Shown here piece after piece: positions 9,601 through 17,994 of a stretch of DNA of 64,000 bases. The DNA is taken from the NCBI RefSeq assembly GCF_004345325.1, contig NZ_SLVJ01000001.1, positions 310,001-374,000 of the forward strand, given 5' to 3'. The DNA comes from Acinetobacter calcoaceticus (lineage in GTDB: Bacteria > Pseudomonadota > Gammaproteobacteria > Pseudomonadales > Moraxellaceae). The translations under genes and the position numbers were made by a program. The notes beneath the pieces were generated by a model. That model was given only the letters and a program-made list of their open reading frames with translations. It ran no database searches and was not told the origin of the DNA. Each line of letters starts with the position of its first letter. Within the stretch, counting starts at the first letter, position 1.

Positions 9601-11847
9601 CTAAATAAAATGCACCTTGCCAGTATGCACATCATAAACACCACCGACGATCCCGAGTTCCTCACTTTCAATTAAATCTCGCAGTACAGTACTGTGCTCC
9701 AAGATATAACTGATGGTATTTCTGACATTCAACTCAGTGACGGCATGAACATAATCTGTGGTCATCATATAGTTGGAGCGATTGTGTTTAACCGTTTCGA
9801 TCGCCTGCATAATCGGAATCAGAAAATACTGGGCATGCGGTGCTTCTTTAAACTGAGTCAGATCGACACCTTGTTCATGTAACTCACAGGCGGTTTTGAC
9901 TGCACCACAATCGGTATGTCCAAGGATCACGATTAATTTGGCTTTCTTGATTTTGCAGGCATATTCGAGTGAACCCAAGACCTTCTGCCCTGCCACATTT
10001 CCTGTCATACGCAAACTAAATAAATCACCGATGCCGACATCAAATATCCGTTCTGTTGGGGCTCGTGAATCCATACAACCGAGCACTGCGGCAATAGGAT
10101 GTTGCCCCGTTTGCGCAGTGACTTGGATTTGTAGGGCAAAGTCATGATTGACATGGGTCTGATTGACAAAGCGTTGATTGCCTTGCTTTAAGATTTCAAG
10201 CACTTGCTTAGGGGTGTATTTTTGCTGTAATTCCTTGGTGGTGACTTCGATATCTAGACATTTTGAAGCATCAGCGCACTGAGAATCACTCAGCCCATCT
10301 GAATGTTGCTGCGCTGCAAAACCCACCAATTTGACATGAATCTGCTGTTGTTGTGCACTACCGCGAAACTCTTCGATCAACTGTTGCAAGTCTGGATCAA
10401 TAACATCAGTATCACTGGCATCAATAATCAGGGTGGAATGCGGGGTGATTTTATCCAGTGCTTTAATCAGAGCATGGCGATTGAGAAAGCTAATATGCTC
10501 AGACAATTTAATTCGAGTAATCATGCCATGCACATGGTGCTCTCGATTGACTTTGATGCCATTTCTCAAGTGATCAATCAAAATAAAGATCAGCCCGATC
10601 ACCAAACCCATCAATACGCCTTTTAATAAATCAGTCATTAAAATGGCAATCAAGGTGGCAAGAAAGGGAATAAATTGTTTCCAACCTTTTTGATACAAGG
10701 TCTTAAATAAATGTGGACTGGCCAGTTTAAATCCCGTCAATACCAATATCGCAGCCAAGGCAGAGATGGGGATTAAATTGATTAATGGGGTCAAAAATAA
10801 TACCGAGAGTAACAGCAATACCCCATGGAAAATGGCAGAGAATTTGGTTTTCGCACCATTATTCACATTGACTGAACTACGCACAATCACTGAGGTAATC
10901 GGTAAACCGCCGACCAAACCTGATAATGAATTACCGACACCTTGGGCAATTAATTCACGATTGGGTGGAGAGATACGTTTTTTCGGATCCATTTTATCGG
11001 TGGCATTGAGATTTAAAATGGTTTCCAAGGATGCAACGATGGCCAGTGTTAATGCACCGGTATATATGATTGATTGGTTCCAATAACTAAAATCAGGCCA
11101 AGTAAATAACTGACCCATGTCATTCCAGACATGTGGCAACTTAACTAAATCCGTCGCATCAACCGCCAATATTGAGTTGGTGTAGATCCAAACATAATTA
11201 ATTGTGGCCGCTACGACCACGGCGACCAATGCTGAGGGGATTTGCAGTTTCTTGAGGGTTGGACTTCGATCCCAGAACACCATAATCAACATAATCAACA
11301 TAATCAACATAATCAACATAATCAACATAATCAACATACACAGCATACCGATCAGGGTGGCGCCATACTCTAAATTGTTCCAAATGACTTGGGTGTTTTG
11401 CAGCCAATATTTTTCAATTAATTCTTGTTCTAGTCCAAACAGTATCGGGGCTTGATTGAAGATCAGCAGCATTCCTATCGCCGCCAGTAAACCTAAAATC
11501 ACGTAGCTCGGTACAAAATTGGCAAAACCACCGAGTCGAAATAAACTAAAACCTATTTGAAATAAACCTGCGACCAACAAGATTAATAGAAAGGCCGGGA
11601 AATGCCCCTGTAGTTTATCCAACTGGGTTAATACGATTGCGGTTAAACCTGCTGCTGGTCCAGAAACACTGAGCTGAGAGCCACTCAAATAGCCCACCAC
11701 CACACCACCGATGACACCTGCAATAACACCGGCCATCAATGGCGCGCCTGATGCTAAAGCGATCCCCAAACACAAGGGTAAGGCGACCAAAAAGACCACC
11801 AAGCCAGAAAACAAATCTTTCAGTTCTAGCCAACGCGAAAAAAACAT
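9601..11847 (-). CDS. SulP anion transporter fused to beta-carbonic anhydrase
   Basis: A 748-aa fusion. Residues 1-430 form the SulP membrane domain (ALASGAPLMAGVIAGVIGG and QLSVSGPAAGLTAIV near the start). Residues about 440-540 form a STAS-like domain. Residues about 560-748 are a beta-carbonic anhydrase with the zinc ligands in CMDSR (Cys591, Asp593) and HTDC (His644, Cys647). Such fusions are thought to import bicarbonate and equilibrate it with CO2. A 9-bp DNA repeat codes a Leu-Ile-Met tract at residues about 171-189 inside a membrane helix. A perfect 9-bp inverted repeat sits just upstream of the ribosome-binding site. There is no obvious operon partner. Confidence 0.9.
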   Translation of the reverse strand: MFFSRWLELKDLFSGLVVFLVALPLCLGIALASGAPLMAGVIAGVIGGVVVGYLSGSQLSVSGPAAGLTAIVLTQLDKLQGHFPAFLLILLVAGLFQIGFSLFRLGGFANFVPSYVILGLLAAIGMLLIFNQAPILFGLEQELIEKYWLQNTQVIWNNLEYGATLIGMLCMLIMLIMLIMLIMLIMLIMVFWDRSPTLKKLQIPSALVAVVVAATINYVWIYTNSILAVDATDLVKLPHVWNDMGQLFTWPDFSYWNQSIIYTGALTLAIVASLETILNLNATDKMDPKKRISPPNRELIAQGVGNSLSGLVGGLPITSVIVRSSVNVNNGAKTKFSAIFHGVLLLLSVLFLTPLINLIPISALAAILVLTGFKLASPHLFKTLYQKGWKQFIPFLATLIAILMTDLLKGVLMGLVIGLIFILIDHLRNGIKVNREHHVHGMITRIKLSEHISFLNRHALIKALDKITPHSTLIIDASDTDVIDPDLQQLIEEFRGSAQQQQIHVKLVGFAAQQHSDGLSDSQCADASKCLDIEVTTKELQQKYTPKQVLEILKQGNQRFVNQTHVNHDFALQIQVTAQTGQHPIAAVLGCMDSRAPTERIFDVGIGDLFSLRMTGNVAGQKVLGSLEYACKIKKAKLIVILGHTDCGAVKTACELHEQGVDLTQFKEAPHAQYFLIPIMQAIETVKHNRSNYMMTTDYVHAVTELNVRNTISYILEHSTVLRDLIESEELGIVGGVYDVHTGKVHFI
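11281..11337. repeat. 9-bp microsatellite coding a Leu-Ile-Met tract
   Basis: Six perfect copies of CATAATCAA (plus-strand reading) start at 11281, followed by a partial copy. On the coding strand each unit gives Leu-Ile-Met. The period is a multiple of three, so copy-number change keeps the SulP frame. Confidence 0.95.
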
Positions 11848-11857
11848 ATTTCTGCTC

Positions 11858-11883
11858 TCATGATGAATTGATGCTCATCATGA
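11858..11883 (-). promoter_or_regulatory. Inverted repeat upstream of the SulP fusion gene
   Basis: TCATGATGA and TCATCATGA are perfect 9-base inverted arms around an 8-base loop. The proximal arm ends 10 bases before the ATG and touches the GAGAG ribosome-binding site. It could be an operator or an mRNA hairpin that limits translation. Confidence 0.5.
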
Positions 11884-12327
11884 GGAGTCAGGCTGGATTT
11901 AAATATAGCGTTTTATTCACCACATGCACCGTACCAACCTGCATGCACATCTATTTTCCAGATGATTTTTAAGGCTGTGCTTAGCGCAACATTTAATTGA
12001 TTCATCACCAAATTAATCTGTCTATTTAGTGCAATTTCCTCAGATATAAACAGACTTTTGGCTTTTGAGCCTATGGCCTTGATGACCGTGAATGTTGCCG
12101 AAGTTGAGCATTAAGCTCAGCATCATTCACTTTATTTGTATTGATTCAATAGGGCTATGGCGCTGTTCAAAGCATTACAGTGCTTGCACTTCACTGATGA
12201 AAAAACACCTTATACCCGCATAGACCACACTAAGCTTAACAAGCTAACTTGATCTCAATCACAGAATGAATTGGCTCAAATGACCTCGAAAAACCATGCT
12301 CGGTCAGGCCATGGCTACAGTTAAAAT
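11884..12327. other. Intergenic region between SulP fusion and TonB receptor genes
   Basis: About 440 bases with no open frame of note on either strand. It must hold the promoter of the SulP fusion gene and the end of the TonB receptor transcript (both minus strand). I see no T-tailed hairpin directly after the receptor stop codon. Confidence 0.4.
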
Positions 12328-15060
12328 TTAGTGGAAAAATTTCATACCAAAATTCAAAGTCCTGCCGGGTGCTGGCATATAACTCGTTGCCAAGGGATCG
12401 AGATAATAACGATTGCTCAGGTTCTGCACCGAGAGATTCAACATAGCATGCTGACTGATTTTATAGTCTGCAAATAGATCGATGAGCTGTACCGCTTGCT
12501 GCTTCATCTGCACCGTCGTTGCTGAGGTCTGCCAAGGTTTATCCAGTGTGCTCATGGGCTTAGATGAATAACGATAACGGGTGCCAATGCTTAAACGATC
12601 ATCCAGCCAACGGGTGCCTAAGGTTAAATGCGCAGACCATTGCGGTGGGTTTTGGGTATTTAAATAAGAGCCCATAAATCCCCCATCGGTACAGTCTGGC
12701 GTGTTAGCGGTCTTATTGGCACTGCTGGCGAGTGATCGTAGTTTTTGCGCAAACTTGACATCACAGGATTGGACTTTTAAATAATGACTGGCGGAAAAAT
12801 CAGTAAAGATCGCACCGGCCTCATATTTGAGCTCAAACTCAATGCCACTACTTTTAAATGCATCCATATTACTAAAGCTCATGGCGCCAAAAGAACCCGG
12901 AGAATAGTAGCGGGTAATAAAGTCATCCACCGTGTTATTAAAATAATTCAGTTTGGCTGTGAGTCCCTGTTGGTTGTTTAACTTCAAGCCAGCTTCCCAG
13001 TTTTTGGCTAACTCAGGTTTAAGATCGACACCGGGAGTGACTTGATGAGTCCCCATACTGGTTTCTAATAATGAAGGTAATCGAGTTTGTGCGCTGTAGC
13101 TCAGATAACTCTGTAGCATCGGGCTAAATTGATATTCCACCCCAAAGTTCGGTGCAAAACCTGAGTATTTTTGATCGGGTCTGGAAGTCGCATTAAAGCC
13201 AGTCACCAATTCTAAAGTTTCCTCATCGCTCTCTGAAATTTCAAGATTTTGACTGAGCTGATTATAGCGTTTACCGTCAAAAGGGTTATTACTGTCCTGA
13301 AAAACCACCGCATTGTTTAGCCGTGGATCGGTGGCTGCAGTGTATTGTCCATGCTGATCGGGGAACCAATACATGGTGCCGCTATAACCACTTTGCTGAT
13401 CTGTCACTGATATTTGTCGGACTTGTCGTTCCTGCATGATCGGGCTAAACCTTTTGTTGTGATCACGGCTTTTATTTTCACTCCAGTTGATACCTGCCCA
13501 AATACGCAAGGCATCCACGGGGAGATATTCTAGGCTGAGCGCCAAACTATATTCCTGACGTTCGGCATCGCGCAGCAGTTTATTATTGTGCTGATCAGCT
13601 TGGGTGATTTCGGTACCTGCCTGTGGTTTTAAGCGTTCATGTTTCGCTGCCCCGCCGATATTTAAAACCCAGTCCCCCCAAGCGGTATTGAATTTAGATT
13701 GATTGCTGAGTTCTAATCCAATCCGATTATTTTCAAGTGGTGACCACGCACGATCTGAACGGAACATCTGACTTTGTGGACTTAAAAAAGAGGCACTGAG
13801 TTGATTGGTTTTGGCCTGAGTCGACCAGAGTAATCCTTCAAAATGGATTAAATCATTTTGCGCAGGTCGATATTCATATTTGGAACTTAAAGTATTAATT
13901 CGATTATGGCCCAAAGGATATTGATTCAGATTGGCTTGGCCCGTTCGTATAATGTCAGAGGGCATGACATCACCATATTCACTCTGAGTATGTAAATAAC
14001 TCACACTCAACTGATGATCTTGCCAAGGCCGTAAAATAGATTTGAGTAGTAAGGATTGGGTTGCAGCGGATGAGTTTAGAACCTCCTCGCCCGCAGCATA
14101 TACCTTGGCCACCGAATCTAACTCATCCCCTGCTGCATTAAAACTGCGATAGCCTTCACGGCCGCGCTTTCCTGCAAAATAATTGCCTTGTAGACGCTGT
14201 GCATAGGCTGCAACAAAGTCCGCTTGATCACTGTGCCACGCCGCGGCAATACTGCCCGAACGTGATTGTGAGGAAGCAATATCCCCTTGAGACATCGAAG
14301 GTTTAACCGCCAATGAAATCGCATCATCACGCTGCCGATCTTGTTTGACCGCCTTACGGCCATTGTCAGCAAAGTTCCCTGTGAGACGTAGCCCAGCAGT
14401 TTTGCCTTCAATTAAAATATCTTCAGCACCAAGGCTTTGCATCGCCACCGTACCCCCAATCGCACCACCTGCCTTGGTGGACGGCCCTTTGTGGATATCG
14501 ACTGAACTGATCAACAAGGGGTCGATATAACTCCGATTTTGCATCCCCGCATAACCGCGATAGACATCGAGAGACTGCTGTGCGCCATCGACTGTCACGG
14601 CGACCCGACTCTGCCCCTGCATGCCACGCACATTCACATCCACCGCCCCACCATTTCGACTATCTCCAAGATGGACACCCGCTTGCCCTTGTAGCAGATC
14701 CCCAGCAGACATCGGTGCAAAACGCTGCAACTGTTCCTCATTCAGGTGATTTAAATCGGTATTTTGTGTGGCCTGTACCACGATGGTGCTTAATCTGACC
14801 GGTTGATTCGGATCATGAGCATCGCTCTGCTGCGCAGTGGTCACAGGCATGGTTGATGCTGTTGAGGTTAGGAATGTTGAGTGTGCTGTTGATGCGGTGG
14901 ATGATGTTGATGCAGAGGATGCAAAGGACACTGCTGGAGTGGTCTGCTGATGTTTCGCCAACACCACGCCCGAGTAACCACTGGAGATAAGGCAGAGTAA
15001 AAATAAGCGATAACCGCGGTTATAGGCAAAGGCACAGTTGGCTTTTAAATCAGGATTCAT
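12328..15060 (-). CDS. TonB-dependent outer-membrane receptor, heme/hemoglobin-type likely
   Basis: A 910-aa receptor. It has an N-terminal signal segment (about residues 15-35), a serine/threonine-rich low-complexity linker (about 45-75), a TonB-box-like STIVVQAT near residue 92, a plug domain (GDLLQGQAGVHLG, VNVRGMQGQSRVAVTVDG, IDPLLISSVDIHKGPSTKAGGAIGG) and a 22-strand type barrel ending in FGMKFFH with the terminal aromatic strand. The segment YSAQTRLPSLLE followed by PGVDLKPELAKNWEAG matches the FRAP/NPNL region of heme, hemoglobin and transferrin receptors, although the FRAP box is degenerate. The ligand is therefore an inference. A candidate Fur box lies 57 bases upstream. Confidence 0.85.
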   Translation of the reverse strand: MNPDLKANCAFAYNRGYRLFLLCLISSGYSGVVLAKHQQTTPAVSFASSASTSSTASTAHSTFLTSTASTMPVTTAQQSDAHDPNQPVRLSTIVVQATQNTDLNHLNEEQLQRFAPMSAGDLLQGQAGVHLGDSRNGGAVDVNVRGMQGQSRVAVTVDGAQQSLDVYRGYAGMQNRSYIDPLLISSVDIHKGPSTKAGGAIGGTVAMQSLGAEDILIEGKTAGLRLTGNFADNGRKAVKQDRQRDDAISLAVKPSMSQGDIASSQSRSGSIAAAWHSDQADFVAAYAQRLQGNYFAGKRGREGYRSFNAAGDELDSVAKVYAAGEEVLNSSAATQSLLLKSILRPWQDHQLSVSYLHTQSEYGDVMPSDIIRTGQANLNQYPLGHNRINTLSSKYEYRPAQNDLIHFEGLLWSTQAKTNQLSASFLSPQSQMFRSDRAWSPLENNRIGLELSNQSKFNTAWGDWVLNIGGAAKHERLKPQAGTEITQADQHNNKLLRDAERQEYSLALSLEYLPVDALRIWAGINWSENKSRDHNKRFSPIMQERQVRQISVTDQQSGYSGTMYWFPDQHGQYTAATDPRLNNAVVFQDSNNPFDGKRYNQLSQNLEISESDEETLELVTGFNATSRPDQKYSGFAPNFGVEYQFSPMLQSYLSYSAQTRLPSLLETSMGTHQVTPGVDLKPELAKNWEAGLKLNNQQGLTAKLNYFNNTVDDFITRYYSPGSFGAMSFSNMDAFKSSGIEFELKYEAGAIFTDFSASHYLKVQSCDVKFAQKLRSLASSANKTANTPDCTDGGFMGSYLNTQNPPQWSAHLTLGTRWLDDRLSIGTRYRYSSKPMSTLDKPWQTSATTVQMKQQAVQLIDLFADYKISQHAMLNLSVQNLSNRYYLDPLATSYMPAPGRTLNFGMKFFH

Positions 15061-15116
15061 TTTAAACTAAAACTTAATAATCATTTCGGCACAACATAGC
15101 CCAAGCGACCCCTCAT

Positions 15117-15135
15117 GTAAACAATAACTATTATC
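15117..15135 (-). promoter_or_regulatory. Candidate Fur box upstream of TonB receptor
   Basis: On the minus strand the sequence is GATAATAGTTATTGTTTAC. It keeps the first GATAAT hexamer of the Fur consensus exactly and is weaker in the other two. Its place upstream of a TonB-dependent receptor supports iron control, but the match is partial. Confidence 0.45.
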
Positions 15136-15493
15136 AATTAGGTCTATTCTTATGCGATTGAATCTGGCATCTGTTCTGGTTCTTGAATCAACTGTGAAAC
15201 CTACAACACTCAACGAGAAAATGGTGCTTAAACCTTCAAACTGGTGTTGATTTCCAGCATGTGGAGAACTGTGGACTAAACCGAAGTTATCCACAGTTGG
15301 TCAATTAGATGGCGAAATCATGGTTGAAATTTCAGCATTGATGAGCGATAGAGCTCTTAATCATATCCATGTACAGCAACCGATTTCGCGCAAATGGCAG
15401 CAATCATAGTTGCCGCATCCACGTCTAAAATGTAAGCTAAAAAATAACCAAAAACATGGTTGCAGCACTTTAAAATAACAATGGAGTATAAAA
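15136..15493. other. Intergenic region with an inverted repeat containing a DnaA-box-like site
   Basis: AACTGTGGA (15267-15275) and TCCACAGTT (15290-15298) are perfect 9-base inverted arms 14 bases apart. The right arm overlaps TTATCCACA (15288-15296), a perfect DnaA-box sequence. The rest of the region looks non-coding and leads into the SRPBCC gene promoter. Confidence 0.4.
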
Positions 15494-15919
15494 ATGGATC
15501 AGATCACCGTAGAGACAATGGTACGTGCACCGATTGAGTTTGTTTGGCACAGCTACATTCATCCGCAAGACTTAGAACAATGGAATCGCGCTTCACCCGA
15601 TTGGGAAACTATCGATGCCAAAACCGACTTTAGAGTTGGTGGCGAATTTTCACATCGTATGCAGGCCAAAGACGGCAGCATGGGTTTTGATTTTGCAGGT
15701 GTTTATACTGAGATTAACCCGCATCATTTAATTGAATATCGCTTTGGCGATCGGCATGCCAAGGTTGAGTTTATCGATCAAGATCATGCTGTCACAGTTC
15801 GGGTCAGCTTTGAACCTGAAACGGTTTATTCTGAGGAACAACAGCAATTGGGCTGGCAGGCGATTCTGGATAACTTTAGCCGCTATACCGAACAAAAATA
15901 TGTCACGGATGTGCTGTAA
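15494..15919 (+). CDS. SRPBCC (START/AHSA1-like) domain protein
   Basis: A 141-aa protein made of a single SRPBCC fold: the start MDQITVETMVRAPIEFVWHS, then the tryptophan-rich EQWNRASPDWETIDAKTDFRVGG segment and FSHRMQAKDGSMGFDFAGVY, ending in a long C-terminal helix (QLGWQAILDNFSRYTEQ). AHSA1-like members bind hydrophobic ligands or act as stress proteins; the ligand is not predictable. A GGAG site precedes ATG 15494. It is monocistronic and ends at a convergent terminator shared with a small lipoprotein gene. Confidence 0.85.
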   Translation: MDQITVETMVRAPIEFVWHSYIHPQDLEQWNRASPDWETIDAKTDFRVGGEFSHRMQAKDGSMGFDFAGVYTEINPHHLIEYRFGDRHAKVEFIDQDHAVTVRVSFEPETVYSEEQQQLGWQAILDNFSRYTEQKYVTDVL

Positions 15920-15967
15920 TCATTTGGTTAATTTACCTTTCACCGAACATTATTTCGAGACACAAAA

Positions 15968-15991
15968 AATGAGGAGTACCCGCTCCTCATT
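15968..15991. terminator. Convergent terminator
   Basis: AATGAGGAG and CTCCTCATT form a perfect 9-bp stem with a 6-base loop. An A tract on the left and a T-rich end on the right make it usable by the SRPBCC gene (+) and the EexN-like gene (-). Confidence 0.7.
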
Positions 15992-16021
15992 GATTTAAAT
16001 CGATCTATACAATGGTGTGAA

Positions 16022-16261
16022 TTAAAGCCCTTTGGTTATTTCACTCATCATGCCACTCATCATACCTTTGGCTGCATTTTCACAATTTTTCATTTCTTTC
16101 TCGTTCAATTCAGAGCCTTTTTTAACTGTGCTCTCGCATTTCATCATGACTTTCTTGGCCTCGTCAGGATTCTTGGCATAGTATTCTGCGGTCTGAACTT
16201 TTGTACAGGCTGATAAACCCAAAACAACGGCACTCAGCAGTAGTATTTTTTGCAATTTCAT
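16022..16261 (-). CDS. EexN-like small lipoprotein
   Basis: A 79-aa protein with a signal peptide and lipobox LSAC at Cys19. The mature part starts TKVQTAEYYAKNPDEAKKVM and has two further cysteines (MMKCEST, MKNCENA). The EYYAKNPDEA...C pattern is the core of the EexN/TrbK-like lipoprotein family, first named for plasmid entry exclusion. No conjugation genes are nearby, so a role in entry exclusion here is unsupported; chromosomal members are common and uncharacterised. It ends in a methionine-rich amphipathic segment. Confidence 0.7.
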   Translation of the reverse strand: MKLQKILLLSAVVLGLSACTKVQTAEYYAKNPDEAKKVMMKCESTVKKGSELNEKEMKNCENAAKGMMSGMMSEITKGL

Positions 16262-16488
16262 TGATGTTGTACCCCTATATTATTTAATACTCATAATGTT
16301 TGTTTAAAGCAGCGTATATTTTTACTTCACTGCTTATCTTAAAACATAGTTTGATTTAGCTATGATGACAAATCAATTTTGATAATTTGTCTAGCTATGA
16401 TCAAGATGGACATTAACATTGGGAGCAGGTTAATGGATGTTCTGATATCTTCTTAAAATAAATTTGCAAGGCTTCTGCGCTTAACGAT

Positions 16489-17283
16489 TTAGGTCTTCGA
16501 GGCGATTTTATCCATGCGCTTGAGCGCTTTTTCAACTTGCTTAAAAATAGGTTTATGCATCTTTCTGGCATATTGGGTCCACATTGCCCAGCTCTTCTGC
16601 ATCTCGGCATAAATGTCATGTGACAGTTCTGTTTGCTGAGTCTGGATGGCCCAAAGTGCATACTCGGCCAGGTTGGCTACATTCTTTGATCGAATGGCGA
16701 TGAGAAATTCTTGTTGAGCCAAATCCTGATGCCCTAATTCATGCTGACTGAGCGCGCGTAACAGGGCAATATCTTCAACTTTATAATCTGCTGTGGTGCG
16801 TTTGATTAGCGCTGTGGTTGCTAAAACTTTCTCTGCTTGTTGATCCTGTAAAAATGCCATGGCCAACTGTTCTAATATCGCTGGATCATGCTGATAAATA
16901 CCATGTAACTTTTGCTCTAACACTGCAATTGCTTCGGTGGCCTTGCCCGCTGCCGTCAAATAATCGGCATAAAGGACAGCATTATCCACGCTGGGTATAT
17001 TTTGGTAGTCCTCTTTGGCTTTGTTTAACTCACGATGTGGTTGTAATACATGTCGCATACGACGGCCCAATGCATTGGCCTGATCAGGCATTCGTGATTG
17101 AGGCAAATATTCGGCAATGAAATAAACCACACTACCTAAAAATGGAAAAACGAATAATATCCAGAGCCAGAAAAAAGGGCGCCCATGTCGGATTGCATGA
17201 ATCGCAAAAAACACCGCAATCAGTACGTGTACCCCCACCCCAAATATAGAAAAATATTGAAAATACCAACCCAATCCATCCAT
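16489..17283 (-). CDS. Membrane protein with PLDc_N-like helices and a TPR-like soluble domain
   Basis: A 264-aa protein. Two N-terminal helices (about residues 8-28 and 37-59, with RPFFWLWILFVFPFLGSVVY) match the short PLDc_N region found at the front of cardiolipin synthases, but no phospholipase D catalytic HKD motif follows. The rest (about residues 85-230) is alpha-helical with paired helices like TPR repeats (NAVLYADYLTAAGKATEAIA, AILEQLAMAFLQDQQAEKVL). It is likely an inner-membrane scaffold with the repeats in the cytosol. Function unknown; monocistronic. Confidence 0.75.
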   Translation of the reverse strand: MDGLGWYFQYFSIFGVGVHVLIAVFFAIHAIRHGRPFFWLWILFVFPFLGSVVYFIAEYLPQSRMPDQANALGRRMRHVLQPHRELNKAKEDYQNIPSVDNAVLYADYLTAAGKATEAIAVLEQKLHGIYQHDPAILEQLAMAFLQDQQAEKVLATTALIKRTTADYKVEDIALLRALSQHELGHQDLAQQEFLIAIRSKNVANLAEYALWAIQTQQTELSHDIYAEMQKSWAMWTQYARKMHKPIFKQVEKALKRMDKIASKT

Positions 17284-17359
17284 AGTGACCCCATATTATT
17301 TTTTAATTTTTTCATTGTTGATCATGGCGCATTAAGATTTAACCCAGATCATATTTATT

Positions 17360-17397
17360 GCATTACGGTTATAAAGCTGCATTACGGTTATAAAGTT
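17360..17397. repeat. 19-bp tandem direct repeat
   Basis: GCATTACGGTTATAAAGCT is followed immediately by the same 19 bases with one change (final CT to TT). It lies just upstream of the PLDc_N/TPR gene on the minus strand. Confidence 0.85.
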
Positions 17398-17764
17398 GCC
17401 GTACACCATCATTGGATTTATTTTAAGTAGGCGATATTGTAGTCAACTTTAATATTCAGGCACATGATATTAATTCTAAGTTTTGAATGTAAACTGGCTC
17501 GATCCATAGGCCGAATCGTCGAAATTAGTATTGATTGAATCATCGAAGCAACCCAAGCCGCACTGCAGCGAAAAATGCAATAAAAGTAGCAGTGATGATC
17601 AAGCGTCCCATATGACCCACTTTACTATTCTGTCACTTTTACACTTTCACTCTGCGCAAAATCATGTCTGATTGACCTTTCTGACAAAATGAAAAAATGA
17701 TTTTGTTGTGCAGTTGTTGTGTTACAAAATTAAAAATAGCGCCTTATTTTAAAAAAACATCAAT

Positions 17765-17780
17765 TGAAACAAAACTTTCA
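17765..17780 (+). promoter_or_regulatory. Possible fatty-acid regulator operator
   Basis: TGAAA and TTTCA are perfect 5-base arms separated by CAAAAC, about 215 bases before fadB. It resembles GAAAC/GTTTC operators of PsrA-type regulators, but the match is loose. Confidence 0.25.
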
Positions 17781-17994
17781 CCATAACTGTGCTTATATGG
17801 TTAGCGTGTTAAAACAAGTACGCAAGCGCTATTTCAGAAAAAAATGATGACCCTTGCGTCACGGCTTGATACAACTTGTTATGTTCTTTTTAGCTATAGT
17901 TATCGTAAGATCAGGGAGCAGAATTGTGTGCGTAAAAATGCATACACGCTTCAAAACATCAACTTAGAAGTCCTCCAAAAAAGGAGATCAGGGC

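Larger units (their letters stand above)
17284..17994. other. Long non-coding region upstream of fadBA
   Basis: About 710 bases with no supported gene. It holds a 19-bp tandem direct repeat (17360-17397), a TGAAA-N6-TTTCA inverted repeat (17765-17780) and the fadB leader. An open frame at 17844-18062 runs into fadB in another frame and has no ribosome-binding site, so I do not call it. Confidence 0.5.

Noticed and set aside
15288-15296. Replication origin based on a DnaA box
   Set aside because: Only one exact box, no dnaA/dnaN or AT-rich unwinding region nearby; at most a regulatory site.
16022-16261. Integrated conjugative element marked by the EexN-like gene
   Set aside because: No relaxase, integrase, type IV secretion or attachment-site signals in the surrounding DNA.
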